A stretch of DNA of 64,000 nucleotides from Silvimonas soli. Lineage in GTDB: Bacteria; Pseudomonadota; Gammaproteobacteria; Burkholderiales; Chitinibacteraceae. Each line of letters starts with the position of its first letter. Position 1 is the first letter of the stretch. The notes beneath the pieces are model-generated. The model worked only from the letters and a program-made list of their open reading frames with translations, searched no databases and was not told the origin of the DNA. A program made the position numbers and the translations under genes. The stretch covers positions 4,399,001 through 4,463,000 of the forward strand of contig NZ_CP106736.1 in assembly GCF_030035605.1 (NCBI RefSeq), in the 5' to 3' direction. This document shows positions 43,898 through 52,587 of this stretch, one piece after another.

Positions 43898-45514
43898 TTA
43901 GTGCTTGATGATGTAGAAATCCTGCGTGAGGTAGTCATCCAGGAAGTTGGTGTTGGTGTAACCACCCACGTACGACTTCACCAGACGTGCCTTGGCGTAT
44001 TGGAACATCGGGATGACTGCGTAGTCTTCCATTGCGAGTTCCATGGCCTTGGAGAACGCCGCAGTGCGCTTGCCGGCGTCGGTTTGCTGGTTACCGTCAG
44101 CAATCAGACCATCCACTGTCTTGCTGCAGTAGAAGGTATCGTTCTGCGCGCTGCCGCAACGGACCAGGTCGAGGAACGACGTTGCGTCGTTGTAATCGGC
44201 AATCCAGGCATTGCGAGCCAGTTGATACGCACCGTCATGACGCGTCTTGACGAACACCTTGAACTCCTGGTTTTCCATGCTGGTTTGCAGGCCCAGCTTG
44301 TTTTTCCATTCAGAGGCCAGGAAGAGGGCGATCTTCTTGTGCATTTCGTTGGTGTTGTAGGTGATCTTCAGCGTCAGCGGCTTCTTGCCCGGACCATAAC
44401 CTGCGTCAGACAGCAGCTTTTTGGCTTCGGTTACGCGTTGGGCCATCGGCTCTTTGGTCCAGCTGTAGGTGGTCGGCGTGCCAGCACTGGTGCCTTTCAC
44501 AAACAAGCTATAAGCCGGAGTCTCGCCATTGCCGGTAACGCGCTGGGTGAGGATGTCGCGGTCAACCACCATCGACAATGCCTGGCGCACGCGCTTGTCT
44601 TTGAACTCTGGCAGGTTGTTGTTCATGTTGAAGTAGTAGACGCCCAGCCATGGGGTGTTACGCAGTTCGCCACCAAACTGCTGCTTGAGCGAAGCGTAGA
44701 TGCCTGTCGGGATTTCGTCGGTCCAGTCCATTTCGCCGGACTTGTACATCTTCAGTGCAGTATCGTCGCTCTCAACCGGGTTGTAGGTCACTTTGGTGAT
44801 CACAACGGTTTTGGCGTTCCAGTAGTTCGGGTTCTTGACCAGAACTACACGGTTATTTGGTACCCATTCAGCCAGCATGTATGCGCCGTTGGACACCATC
44901 TTGCCAGGCTTGACCCAGTCTTTGCCGTTTTTATCCAGCGCTTCTTTTTTCAGCGGGGCCATATTGCCCATCGCCACCAAACCTGGGAAGAACGGCACCA
45001 CGTCGGTAGTTTTAACTTCAAGCGTGTATTTGTCGGTCGCTTTTACGCCCAGTTCTTTGGGCGCTTTTTTGCCAGCAACGATGTCTTTGGCGTTGGCAAT
45101 GAATTCATGCAGGATGGTGTATTTGGAACCGGTTTTCGGGTCCACGGTACGCTGCCAGGAGTAAACAAAATCATCGGCGGTCACGGTGCTGCCGTCAGAG
45201 AACTTCGCGTCTTTACGCAGCTTGAATACCCAGGTATGCGGGTCGGTCTGCTTCCAGCTTTCGGCTACGCCAGGCAGGATGCTGCCATCGGCGCCGTTGC
45301 GAGTCAGACCTTCAAACAGATCGCTGGCGATGTAGTTGGCCGGTTTGGTTTCATACAGGCTTGGATCAAGCGAATCCGGCTCAGTGCCGTTGTGGCGCAC
45401 CAGTTCTTGTTTGTCTGCCAGTTTGACGCCAGCTGGCACGTTCGCGGCCAGTGCGGTCAGGCTGCAGAGCCCGAGTGACGCGGCAAGCGCCGCTGCAATG
45501 ATTTTGCGGTTCAT
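43898..45514 (-). CDS. oppA: Periplasmic oligopeptide-binding protein OppA
   Basis: 538 residues with a signal peptide cut after LTALAA. Family SBP_bac_5 blocks are EPDSLDPSLYETKPANYIASDLFEGLT, FKLRKDAKFSDGSTVTADDFVYSWQR and VRQALSMVVDRDIL. It delivers peptides (possibly including cell-wall peptides) to OppBCDF. The ATG at 45514 follows AGGAG; the longer in-frame extension upstream lacks signal-peptide character. The upstream region has a TGGCA...TTG spacing that faintly recalls a sigma-54 promoter, with the -12 GC replaced by GT; I do not rely on it. Confidence 0.94.
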   Translation of the reverse strand: MNRKIIAAALAASLGLCSLTALAANVPAGVKLADKQELVRHNGTEPDSLDPSLYETKPANYIASDLFEGLTRNGADGSILPGVAESWKQTDPHTWVFKLRKDAKFSDGSTVTADDFVYSWQRTVDPKTGSKYTILHEFIANAKDIVAGKKAPKELGVKATDKYTLEVKTTDVVPFFPGLVAMGNMAPLKKEALDKNGKDWVKPGKMVSNGAYMLAEWVPNNRVVLVKNPNYWNAKTVVITKVTYNPVESDDTALKMYKSGEMDWTDEIPTGIYASLKQQFGGELRNTPWLGVYYFNMNNNLPEFKDKRVRQALSMVVDRDILTQRVTGNGETPAYSLFVKGTSAGTPTTYSWTKEPMAQRVTEAKKLLSDAGYGPGKKPLTLKITYNTNEMHKKIALFLASEWKNKLGLQTSMENQEFKVFVKTRHDGAYQLARNAWIADYNDATSFLDLVRCGSAQNDTFYCSKTVDGLIADGNQQTDAGKRTAAFSKAMELAMEDYAVIPMFQYAKARLVKSYVGGYTNTNFLDDYLTQDFYIIKH

Positions 45515-45654
45515 GAAGTGCAACTCCTGGCCAATCGTGTTGGCATTTTGATTTGATGTGCCGCCAGCACGCGGGTGGTGCGCTGACAGTCGCCGGGTAT
45601 AAACAAAACCGCTGCCAAGACTGTAAAGCACGCCCTGACAGCGGATCTTTGTCC

Positions 45655-46728
45655 TTAGAACAATGCAATCAGACCTACGCTGAGCACCTTGCTGTCGCCA
45701 GCACTGGATGCAGTCCAGCCCATGTCTGCGGCAGAGCTCTGAAATCCGTTCTGCCCGCGATTTTTAATGTAACTCGCCTCGGTGTAAAGCAGGGAATGCT
45801 TAGAGAGGTTGTAATCTGTGCCAATTTCAAATTGATCGGCGGTCCTCAAGCTCGGGCCGTTATCAAATTTCCCTGCAAACTGATGAACATAGCCAACGCG
45901 GGGAGTCCACTTGCCGATGCTGTCTTGCGCCATCAGCAGCACGCTATCGCGTTTCATTTGTGTTGCGGTTGGCGCACTGGCTGGCGCACCGGCCAAGTCC
46001 TGTTGCGCATGTTGGTACAGGGCACCAAAGATCATGCCTGGCACAGGGTAGATCTGTGCGCCCAACAAATAGGACTGCATGGATTTACCTTCGGCGCCGG
46101 TCGGGTTGTACCAGGCGCCTGCATTCGTGACATCAGACAGGTCGCGGCCGGAGTTGCCGAACTTCTGATAGGCACCATACAAAGCAAACTTTTCCTGAGC
46201 GTATTTGGCGGATACGGTGTATCCGTAGGCATTGTCGTTGCTGCCATCCCTGAGTTGATATTCACCCTTGAGTACCAGCCCCTCCCATTTGGGTGAGGTA
46301 TAAAACAATGTGCTATTCGGGAAGGAGCGATACGTGCCGTCTTTAAATGTGCTCACCAGGGTTGTATTCGATTCAAACAAGTCGAAATCATCCATGACTT
46401 GCGAATAGGTGGACTTGGATTTACCCGAGCGAAACGAACCCCAATCTTTGTCGGAAATACCAATCCAGGCTTCGCGACTACCCCACGTGTAACCGCCGGT
46501 GTATTGATACAGATTCCATTCCAGCGTGCTGCCATTATCCAGTTTGTCTGAGCCTTTGAAGCCAAGGCGGGCGCCAATATCCTGGTAATACAGGCGATTG
46601 CCGCTATTGTTGCCGCTGGTGCCGTAGTCGATAGATGCTTGAGCAATACCGTAAATGGTAACGTCCGCGAGGCTAGTGCCTGCTGCGCAGGTCAAAGCAA
46701 TGGTCATGGCCAGTTTGGAGAGTCTCAT
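45655..46728 (-). CDS. Gram-negative porin (general diffusion type)
   Basis: 357 residues. The signal peptide ends TSLAD, followed by VTIYGIAQASIDYG, the typical first strand of betaproteobacterial porins. The remainder alternates strands and loops of a 16-strand barrel and ends in Phe. PEFRS-like FRSGKSKSTYSQVMDDFDLF is the constriction-loop region. It is preceded by an AT-rich upstream region and lies just upstream of oppA on the same strand; an outer-membrane pore for small solutes. Confidence 0.92.
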   Translation of the reverse strand: MRLSKLAMTIALTCAAGTSLADVTIYGIAQASIDYGTSGNNSGNRLYYQDIGARLGFKGSDKLDNGSTLEWNLYQYTGGYTWGSREAWIGISDKDWGSFRSGKSKSTYSQVMDDFDLFESNTTLVSTFKDGTYRSFPNSTLFYTSPKWEGLVLKGEYQLRDGSNDNAYGYTVSAKYAQEKFALYGAYQKFGNSGRDLSDVTNAGAWYNPTGAEGKSMQSYLLGAQIYPVPGMIFGALYQHAQQDLAGAPASAPTATQMKRDSVLLMAQDSIGKWTPRVGYVHQFAGKFDNGPSLRTADQFEIGTDYNLSKHSLLYTEASYIKNRGQNGFQSSAADMGWTASSAGDSKVLSVGLIALF

Positions 46729-47224
46729 CCCGTCTTTTCCCGTGAATTTTTAGATTTTCGGATCCCGACACTGGTGAAGCGCGTCGGGACGTATTGATCA
46801 TTTCACGGTCGACGGAAAATTTAAGCCGGTAAAAAGACGAATGGAAAATTGCAGGAAAATAATGTTAGCCGCAACCCATTTTGAAATTGAATGATTAAAA
46901 AATTTGAGAAAAATTAAAATAACTATTTCTAATAAATGGTGGATTTGATTTTTGTCAAATTGATGGGAATTTTTCTTACAATGGACATGCTTTTGATCGT
47001 GCACTTTACGGCGATTGCGCTGAAATAATAAAGTGCATTGGCATGATTTATTTGCCGGATGGCAGGTTAAATTTATTTGATGCACATTTAATGTGGTGTT
47101 CGGGCGACAGGTTTGGGGTTTGTTAAATATTTTTGACCGGAAAATGTACCAGTGGGGTCGAGACATTTCTGAATTTACGGCGTGAATCGGACGAGCAGGC
47201 ATCGAGGCGTGCTATGGCTACCGC
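46729..47224. other. AT-rich non-coding region upstream of the porin gene
   Basis: Between the porin and gnd, about 350 bases (46800-47160) are markedly richer in A and T than the rest of the window. A 134-codon minus-strand frame crosses it, but its composition (Asn, His, Ile, Lys, Phe) and lack of a ribosome site argue against a gene. It probably holds the porin promoter and its regulatory sites; I cannot fix a -10/-35 pair with confidence. Confidence 0.5.
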
Positions 47225-47227
47225 CAA

Positions 47228-47264
47228 ATAAAAATCCGGCCACCTGCAAGGGGGTGGCCGGATT
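47228..47264 (-). terminator. Intrinsic terminator after gnd
   Basis: AATCCGGCCACC (47233-47244) pairs perfectly with GGTGGCCGGATT (47253-47264). On the minus strand the stem is followed by TTTTTATTT. Confidence 0.88.
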
Positions 47265-47313
47265 GATGTGTTGCTACTTGCGCTCCCGGAAAACCAACCG
47301 GGAACCCACAAGC

Positions 47314-48723
47314 TTAGAACCATTCAGCGTGGAAGATGCCTGGCTTGTCGGTGCGCTCGAAAGTGTGCGCGCCGAAGTAGTCACGTTGTGCCTGGATCAG
47401 GTTGGCTGGCAGGCGGGCAGCGCGGTAGCTGTCGAAGTAGGAGATTGCGGAACCGAAGGTCGGCACTGCAACACCAGCTTGAACGGCAGCAGCAACCACA
47501 TCACGCAGTGCAGCCTGGTATTCGTTGGCAACGCCAGCGAAGTACGGGTCCAGCAACAGGTTGGTCAGTTGCGGGTTGTTGCGGTATGCATCGGTGATGT
47601 TTTGCAGGAAGCCCGAACGGATAATGCAACCAGCGCGGAAGATCTTGGCGATTTCGCCGTATTGCAGATCCCACTTGCTTTCGTCGGACTGGGCGCGCAT
47701 TTGGGCGAAGCCTTGAGCGTACGAAGCGATCTTGGACAGATACAGTGCACGGCGAACCGACTCAACGAATGCTTTCTTGTCAGCAATGACAGGCTTGTTG
47801 GCCGGGCCATTCAGCAGCTTGCTGGCTTGAACGCGTTCGTCTTTCAGTGCGGAGATGAAACGCGCGAACACGGATTCAGTGATCAGTGGCAGTGGTACGC
47901 CCAGATCGAGCGCGGACTTGCTGGTCCACTTGCCGGTGCCTTTTTGGCCGGCCTTGTCCAGAATCACATCAACCAGTTCGCCCCCGGTATCAGCATCTTT
48001 TTTCTTGAAGATGTTGGCGGTGATTTCGATCAGGAAGCTGTCCAGTTCGCCCTTGTTCCAGTCAGCGAACACGTCGGCCAGTTCGGCGTTCGACAGGCCA
48101 ACCACATCCTTCAGGATGGCGTAGGCTTCAGCGATCAGCTGCATGTCGCCGTATTCGATGCCGTTGTGAACCATCTTCACGTAATGGCCAGCGCCATCCG
48201 GGCCGATGTAAGTCACGCAAGGTTCGCCATCCGGAGCCTTCGCAGCAATTTGCGTCAGGATCGGAGCGACCAATGCATAGGCTTCTTTCTGGCCGCCTGG
48301 CATGATCGACGGACCTTTCAGTGCGCCTTCTTCACCGCCGGATACACCGGTGCCGATGAAGTTGAAGCCCAGGTCAGACAATTCTTTGTTACGACGGATG
48401 GTGTCGGTGTACAGCGTGTTGCCACCGTCGATAATGATGTCGCCCTTGTCCAGCAGGGGCTTCAGTTGGTCGATGGTGGCGTCGGTAGCGGTACCGGCCT
48501 TCACCATCAGCAAAATGCGACGTGGGGTTTCGAGCGAAGCAACGAAATCTTCCAGCGTGTGGTGCGGAACCAGCTTCTTGCCTGGGTTTTCCGCGATAAC
48601 TTCGTCGGTCTTTTCTGCCGAGCGGTTGTAGATCGAAACCGTGTGGCCACGGCTTTCAATGTTCAACGCCAGGTTACGGCCCATAACGGCCATGCCGATG
48701 ACGCCGATTTGTTGCTTGGACAT
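47314..48723 (-). CDS. gnd: 6-phosphogluconate dehydrogenase, decarboxylating
   Basis: 469 residues, the length of the long homodimeric form. It oxidises 6-phosphogluconate to ribulose 5-phosphate with NADP in the pentose phosphate pathway. The dinucleotide loop is IGVIGMAVMGRNLALN, followed by NRSAEKTD. Substrate-site blocks are IIDGGNTLYTDTIRRNKEL, GTGVSGGEEGALKGPSIMPGG and HYVKMVHNGIEYGDMQLI. The ATG at 48723 follows AGGAG. It has its own terminator. Confidence 0.96.
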   Translation of the reverse strand: MSKQQIGVIGMAVMGRNLALNIESRGHTVSIYNRSAEKTDEVIAENPGKKLVPHHTLEDFVASLETPRRILLMVKAGTATDATIDQLKPLLDKGDIIIDGGNTLYTDTIRRNKELSDLGFNFIGTGVSGGEEGALKGPSIMPGGQKEAYALVAPILTQIAAKAPDGEPCVTYIGPDGAGHYVKMVHNGIEYGDMQLIAEAYAILKDVVGLSNAELADVFADWNKGELDSFLIEITANIFKKKDADTGGELVDVILDKAGQKGTGKWTSKSALDLGVPLPLITESVFARFISALKDERVQASKLLNGPANKPVIADKKAFVESVRRALYLSKIASYAQGFAQMRAQSDESKWDLQYGEIAKIFRAGCIIRSGFLQNITDAYRNNPQLTNLLLDPYFAGVANEYQAALRDVVAAAVQAGVAVPTFGSAISYFDSYRAARLPANLIQAQRDYFGAHTFERTDKPGIFHAEWF

Positions 48724-49368
48724 TTCTTCTGCTCCTGTCGATGCGCGTATTCGTAGAGCCGCGCCTGTTCTCACGATGGAATCAGCCTCTTGGGCTGAAC
48801 TTGCCAATGCAAGCCGCCGCAGTGATTTTCGGCTGCATTTGATATGGGGTTTCTTTTCGCCTGATAAAGACGGTCTACTGCAAAGTTGGCACTTGCAGCA
48901 GTTGAAACCTCTATTTTCTGCCTGTGGGGTAAACCGCGCTTTCCAGACAAATAACAGTCCAGAGTGTTCCGATGATTCCGGGAGAAGCTGCGTACTTCAA
49001 CAGTCCTGGACAAGGAAAAGCGGGCCATACATCCGGCACGGGTGCCAGAAAAACCTTCGCATCTTACACCCCTGTGGCTGAAGCTTCTACGCCGTTTCGA
49101 CGAAACAGTGTTTCCAGTGAGGAAACAAAGCGTTGCTTGTCGGTGGCAAGTTTTGGTGCGGGAAGTAAGACCATTTTGGACTGATTTATTAAATTACTTG
49201 AACTGTGACGGCTTATATATTGATTTTATTTGATAAAACCAAAATTCAATATCGCAGGCTCTCGTGGGGCGATAACTGTGGCTGACGGACAAGGTCATGG
49301 TTTGTCTGCATCTTCAGTGCCTCCAGTTATTCGAACCAGAATGGGGCGCAACATAAGCGCAGGCCAAG
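48724..49368. other. Intergenic region upstream of gnd, no gene seen
   Basis: About 645 bases with no frame that has both a ribosome site and protein-like composition. It must hold the gnd promoter on the minus strand. An AT-rich patch at about 49170-49250 stands out. I see no repeats or known RNA. Confidence 0.45.
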
Positions 49369-49390
49369 AAAAAGCCCGCATCTGCGGGCC
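49369..49390 (-). terminator. Terminator after the 97-residue orphan
   Basis: On the minus strand GCCCGC pairs with GCGGGC around a four-base loop and is followed by TTTTTCTT. It lies 20 bases after the stop of the small gene at 49410. Confidence 0.75.
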
Positions 49391-49409
49391 GCTCGAAACG
49401 GGGAAGGGC

Positions 49410-49703
49410 TTAGAGGTGGAATAGATGCTTGGCCTGGATTTTGCGGCTTTGCTCACCGATCTGGTATTCAATGTGATGGAACGAAAGGCGGCGCATTACT
49501 GCTTCAATCGTTTCTTTCTGTGCCGTTTCTCCAAGTGGAAAATCCACGATACGGCGCAGGGCCATGTTCTCTGGAAATTCGTGCTGGATTACAGCTTCAA
49601 GCACCAGCGAGTCCACCTGTGACGGGGCGAGTGCTTCGCCGAAGTCATAGGTAAATGTCTTCTCGTTTTCGTGCGTTCTGTAGGTGATGCGGATCGGTTT
49701 CAT
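49410..49703 (-). CDS. Small hypothetical protein (97 residues)
   Basis: I do not recognise the family. The gene is supported by a strong ribosome site, AAAGGAGG, about ten bases before the ATG, and by a terminator just after the stop. The protein is soluble, with no signal peptide or membrane helix. It begins with a strand-like MKPIRITYRTHENEKTFTYD, continues with acidic helices and ends in a basic His-containing tail (KIQAKHLFHL). No neighbour hints at a function. Confidence 0.6.
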   Translation of the reverse strand: MKPIRITYRTHENEKTFTYDFGEALAPSQVDSLVLEAVIQHEFPENMALRRIVDFPLGETAQKETIEAVMRRLSFHHIEYQIGEQSRKIQAKHLFHL

Positions 49704-50009
49704 GGTGTCACAAGCCTCCTTTTACCTGAGTTGCACTAGGGTTGGGTGAGTGTTATTTCACTGAATATGAATTGTGAACGTGAAACTCAAGCACGAACCA
49801 GACCAGTTGCCGATTAGCGGCAAAGAGGGCGTGATAGCTGGCAATGGCTAGCGCATTTGCGGCCAAGAAACTTGAGCCACTACAAGGGGGCTTTCGTGCG
49901 TTGAATGGCTGGACGGGAGGGGAGGTGGTCAAGTTCAGGCCGCGCGCGCTCAATCAACACGCCCGGGCCGCTACCAACAGTCCATAGATCTGGATATTGG
50001 TCGCAAAAT
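49704..50009. other. Intergenic region, no gene seen
   Basis: About 300 bases upstream of the small orphan. It holds short frames only, none with a credible ribosome site. It should contain the promoter of the orphan gene on the minus strand. Confidence 0.4.
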
Positions 50010-50037
50010 GAAAAAAGCCGCATTGAGCGGCTTTTTC
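50010..50037 (-). terminator. Terminator of the tRNA-Gly transcript
   Basis: AAAAAGCCGC (50012-50021) pairs perfectly with GCGGCTTTTT (50027-50036) around ATTGA. On the minus strand it is followed by a T run. It lies about 85 bases beyond the tRNA 3' end; the plus side also has T, so it may work both ways. Confidence 0.75.
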
Positions 50038-50122
50038 TTGTTCAGTTTTGGCTTGGTCTTTCGTGGCATTGGACCATCTCTGCGCCAAAAACATTCCAAG
50101 TCATTGATTTTGCTGGGGATTG

Positions 50123-50196
50123 TGGAGCGGGCGATGGGAATCGAACCCACGGCTCTAGCTTGGGAAGCTAGGGTATTACCATTATACGACGCCCGC
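50123..50196 (-). tRNA. tRNA-Gly (anticodon CCC)
   Basis: On the minus strand the acceptor arms GCGGGCG and CGCCCGC pair, followed by T and an encoded CCA. The D arm is GTAT/ATAC. The anticodon stem CTAGC/GCTAG holds the loop TTCCCAA, giving anticodon CCC (reads GGG). The T arm is GTGGG-TTCGATT-CCCAT. It closely resembles the CCC glycine tRNA of E. coli and has its own promoter and terminator. Confidence 0.96.
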
Positions 50197-50208
50197 AACG
50201 AAGCCCGG

Positions 50209-50237
50209 ATACTACCCGAACGGCTTCGCAGGGGCAA
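50209..50237 (-). promoter_or_regulatory. Promoter of tRNA-Gly
   Basis: On the minus strand TTGCCC (50237-50232) and TAGTAT (50214-50209) are separated by 17 bases, and the -10 ends 12 bases before the mature tRNA 5' end. Confidence 0.8.
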
Positions 50238-50275
50238 GCTGGCGTAGGCGTGCCAGCCAAGGTGAAGCCTTGTGG

Positions 50276-50473
50276 CAAGTCACGAAAATAGCATGTTTGA
50301 CGCAGTCATTTCCGGGGCGCAGATAAACGTGACTAGCCGCATAAAGCGCTGGCGCAGATTGGGCGGCTAGTCACAAAAATATCTGTTTATTGCGGCCGCT
50401 CTTTTGCATCAAATACTTGCATAATTTTGTGACTTGTCACATAATTAATCCATATTCAATGCAAGTCACAAAA
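50276..50473 (+). promoter_or_regulatory. Array of six GTCAC operator-like sites before the small DNA-binding protein gene
   Basis: Six GTCAC cores (either strand) occur in under 200 bases: 50279, 50329, 50370, 50429, 50436 and 50465. Most share the form AGTCAC(A/G)AAA. They form two perfect 12-base inverted repeats: GTGACTAGCCGC (50329-50340) with GCGGCTAGTCAC (50363-50374), and TTTTGTGACTTG (50425-50436) with CAAGTCACAAAA (50462-50473). GTGACTTGTCAC is itself a local palindrome. One pair lies inside the promoter spacer and the last site touches the ribosome-binding site. This looks like an autoregulatory operator region. Confidence 0.65.
50417..50445 (+). promoter_or_regulatory. Promoter of the small DNA-binding protein gene
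   Basis: TTGCAT (50417-50422) and CATAAT (50440-50445) with a 17-base spacer. The palindrome GTGACTTGTCAC fills the spacer (50429-50440), so a protein bound there would block polymerase. Confidence 0.65.
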
Positions 50474-50483
50474 GGACGCGATC

Positions 50484-50783
50484 ATGAAGCAAGCAGCCGA
50501 CACCCTGACCGCCGAATTGCCCGGTCTTTCTGTGGTATTGAAACGCGGTCGGCCTTGTGTCGGGGCTCGCCCCATGACGGCGGCGGAACGTAAACGCCGC
50601 AGTCGGCATCAGCGCATGCAGTCGGCGCTGACATCGCTGGATGTCACCAGCGTGCAAATTCCGGTGCAGTTGAATGCAGTGGTTGATGAGCGCACGCGGC
50701 GGTTGCTGCGCCAGCGGGCCGCAGAGCGAGGCGTGACGATAGGTGTGTTGATCGATGAAATGATGGCGCGCCTGATGAATTAA
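50484..50783 (+). CDS. Small ribbon-helix-helix-like DNA-binding protein (99 residues)
   Basis: The N-terminal part has KRGRP (an AT-hook-like core) followed by MTAAERKRRSRHQRM, a basic segment found in small bacterial DNA-binding proteins. The C-terminal half, VTSVQIPVQLNAVVDERTRRLL then a helix pair, has the length and pattern of a ribbon-helix-helix fold. The ribosome site AAAGGA sits inside the last operator-like repeat. I do not recognise a named family; a role as repressor of its own promoter is inferred from the site array. Confidence 0.65.
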   Translation: MKQAADTLTAELPGLSVVLKRGRPCVGARPMTAAERKRRSRHQRMQSALTSLDVTSVQIPVQLNAVVDERTRRLLRQRAAERGVTIGVLIDEMMARLMN

Positions 50784-50814
50784 CACTCAAGGGCGCATGT
50801 CAGAAGATCGCAAC

Positions 50815-50853
50815 AAAAAAAGCCAGACCGGGTTGAGTGGTCTGGCTTTTTTT
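50815..50853. terminator. Bidirectional terminator between the small regulator and hutH
   Basis: AAAAAAAGCCAGACC pairs with GGTCTGGCTTTTTTT, fifteen pairs, around a nine-base loop. It serves the plus-strand regulator gene and the minus-strand hutH. Confidence 0.9.
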
Positions 50854-50873
50854 GTTTTCAGCGCTGGTCTGGT

Positions 50874-52424
50874 TTATTCGAACAGACTGTCAAGCAGGTC
50901 TTCGTTATTGGCGCCGAGGTTTCCCGCCAGCACCAGCGTGGTTGCATTTTCGATGTCTGGCGAGAACCAGCGATCTTTGTCATAGAACGGCACCTTGGCG
51001 CGCAAGTGGCCACGAACTTGAGCCAGGCGCGGCGAGGTGACCAGCGGCGCATGAAAATCCACGCCCTGCGCTGCGGCCAGCAATTCAATGCCAACCACCG
51101 TGGCGGTGTTGCGCGCGATATCGTCCAGGCGGCGGCCAGCGAAGGTCGCCATGCTGACGTGATCCTCCTGGTTGGCGGAGGTAGGCAGGCTATCAATACT
51201 GGCCGGGTGCGCCAGAGTTTTGTTTTCAGACGCCAACGCCGCAGCTGTTACATGCGCAATCATGAAGCCGGAGTTCAGCCCCGGTGCGTTGACCAGAAAC
51301 GGCGGCAGGCCAGACAGCGAGGCGTCGATCAGCAGGGCAATACGGCGTTCAGATAATGCGCCAATTTCCGAGATGGCCAAGGCCAGCGTATCTGCCGCAA
51401 ACGCGACGGGCTCGGCGTGGAAGTTGCCGCCAGACAGTACAGCGTCGTCAGCGCCATTTTCACCGGCAAACACCAGCGGATTATCAGTAACCGCGTTGGC
51501 TTCAATCAGCAAAGTGCGGGCGGCTTGAGTGATCAGATCATGACAAGCACCCATTACCTGAGGCTGGCAGCGCAGACTGTACGGGTCTTGGACACGCTCG
51601 TCGTTTTCCAGATGGGATTTACGGATTTCGCTGCCCACCAACAACTCACGATAAATGCGCGCAAGACGAATCTGGCCGGCCTGCCCACGCACTTCGTGAA
51701 TGCGCGCATCAAATGGGGCGTCACTGCCGCGTGCGGCGTCAATTGCCAGCGCGCCGGATAATGTCGCCGCAGCGAACACCCGTTCCGCCATAAACAAACC
51801 ATGCAAAGTCAGCGCCGTTGAAACCTGCGTGCCATTGATCAGCGCCAGCCCTTCTTTGGCGGCCAGTCGCAATGGCGTGATGCCGGTCTTGGCGAGTACT
51901 TCGCGAGCGGGCAAACGCCGGCCATCGAGCCAGGCATCGCCTTCACCCATCAGCGCCAGCGTCATATGAGACAACGGTGCCAGATCGCCCGAAGCGCCCA
52001 CCGAACCCTTGGCCGGAATATGCGGGATCACCCCAGCGTTGAGTGCCGCCAACAGTGTTTCCACAATCACCGGGCGAACGCCGGAGAATCCGCGTGCCAG
52101 ACTGCCAATCTTCAGCGCCATCACCAGCCGGGTTACAGCCGGGCTCAATGCTTCACCCACGCCGACGGAGTGCGACAGGATCAGATTGCGTTGCAGTTCT
52201 TCCAGTTGTTCATCCGGAATGCGGGTGTGCGCCAGCTTGCCAAAACCGGTATTGATGCCATACGCGGCATGACCCTTGCCGAAAATGCGCGCTACCACAT
52301 CGGCGGAGGCTTGCACTGCAGGCCACGCTTCTGGATCAAGCACCAGCTGGTGCGGTGCTTGCCACAGATTGCGCAGGTCGTTCAGGGAAAACTGGCCGGG
52401 TTTCAGTTGAATGCGTGGGCTCAT
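50874..52424 (-). CDS. hutH: Histidine ammonia-lyase
   Basis: 516 residues. HutH removes ammonia from histidine to give urocanate, the first step of histidine degradation. The Ala-Ser-Gly triad that cyclises to the MIO cofactor is at residues 144-146 in GSVGASGDLAPLSHM. The catalytic Tyr lies in AAYGINTGFG (near residue 55). The downstream ENDERVQDPYSLRCQPQVMG and QEDHVSM blocks are also conserved. The ATG at 52424 is taken; upstream codons look unrelated. No hutU, hutI or hutC is nearby, so the pathway genes are scattered. Confidence 0.95.
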   Translation of the reverse strand: MSPRIQLKPGQFSLNDLRNLWQAPHQLVLDPEAWPAVQASADVVARIFGKGHAAYGINTGFGKLAHTRIPDEQLEELQRNLILSHSVGVGEALSPAVTRLVMALKIGSLARGFSGVRPVIVETLLAALNAGVIPHIPAKGSVGASGDLAPLSHMTLALMGEGDAWLDGRRLPAREVLAKTGITPLRLAAKEGLALINGTQVSTALTLHGLFMAERVFAAATLSGALAIDAARGSDAPFDARIHEVRGQAGQIRLARIYRELLVGSEIRKSHLENDERVQDPYSLRCQPQVMGACHDLITQAARTLLIEANAVTDNPLVFAGENGADDAVLSGGNFHAEPVAFAADTLALAISEIGALSERRIALLIDASLSGLPPFLVNAPGLNSGFMIAHVTAAALASENKTLAHPASIDSLPTSANQEDHVSMATFAGRRLDDIARNTATVVGIELLAAAQGVDFHAPLVTSPRLAQVRGHLRAKVPFYDKDRWFSPDIENATTLVLAGNLGANNEDLLDSLFE

Positions 52425-52587
52425 GCTGCAGGTCCGTTTGATATCTGGTGGATGCTTGCTCGCTGGCAATGGGTGCCAAAGCGTGCGCTTGATTTATGCC
52501 GGTTCGCCCTGACTCTGTTGATGTGCCAGGGGCGAATAATTGCCGGTCAGGTTCAATGGATGATGGGCATTCTACGTGTTTTGTTGG

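Noticed and set aside
40640..45478. Very long plus-strand open frames antisense to oppABCDF (up to about 600 codons)
   Set aside because: They mirror the codon structure of the opp genes, have His/Gln/Arg-rich shadow composition and no start signals.
45595..45625. Possible sigma-54 promoter upstream of oppA
   Set aside because: TGGCA and TTG have near-correct spacing, but the invariant -12 GC reads GT.
46798..47202. 134-codon minus-strand frame in the AT-rich region
   Set aside because: Composition is that of translated AT-rich DNA, there is no ribosome site, and no recognisable domain.
47182..48756. 524-codon plus-strand frame antisense to gnd
   Set aside because: It is the complement shadow of gnd, which has clear family motifs.
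49753..49953. 66-codon minus-strand frame between the small orphan and tRNA-Gly
   Set aside because: No ribosome site, no protein-like pattern, and no conservation signal that I can see.
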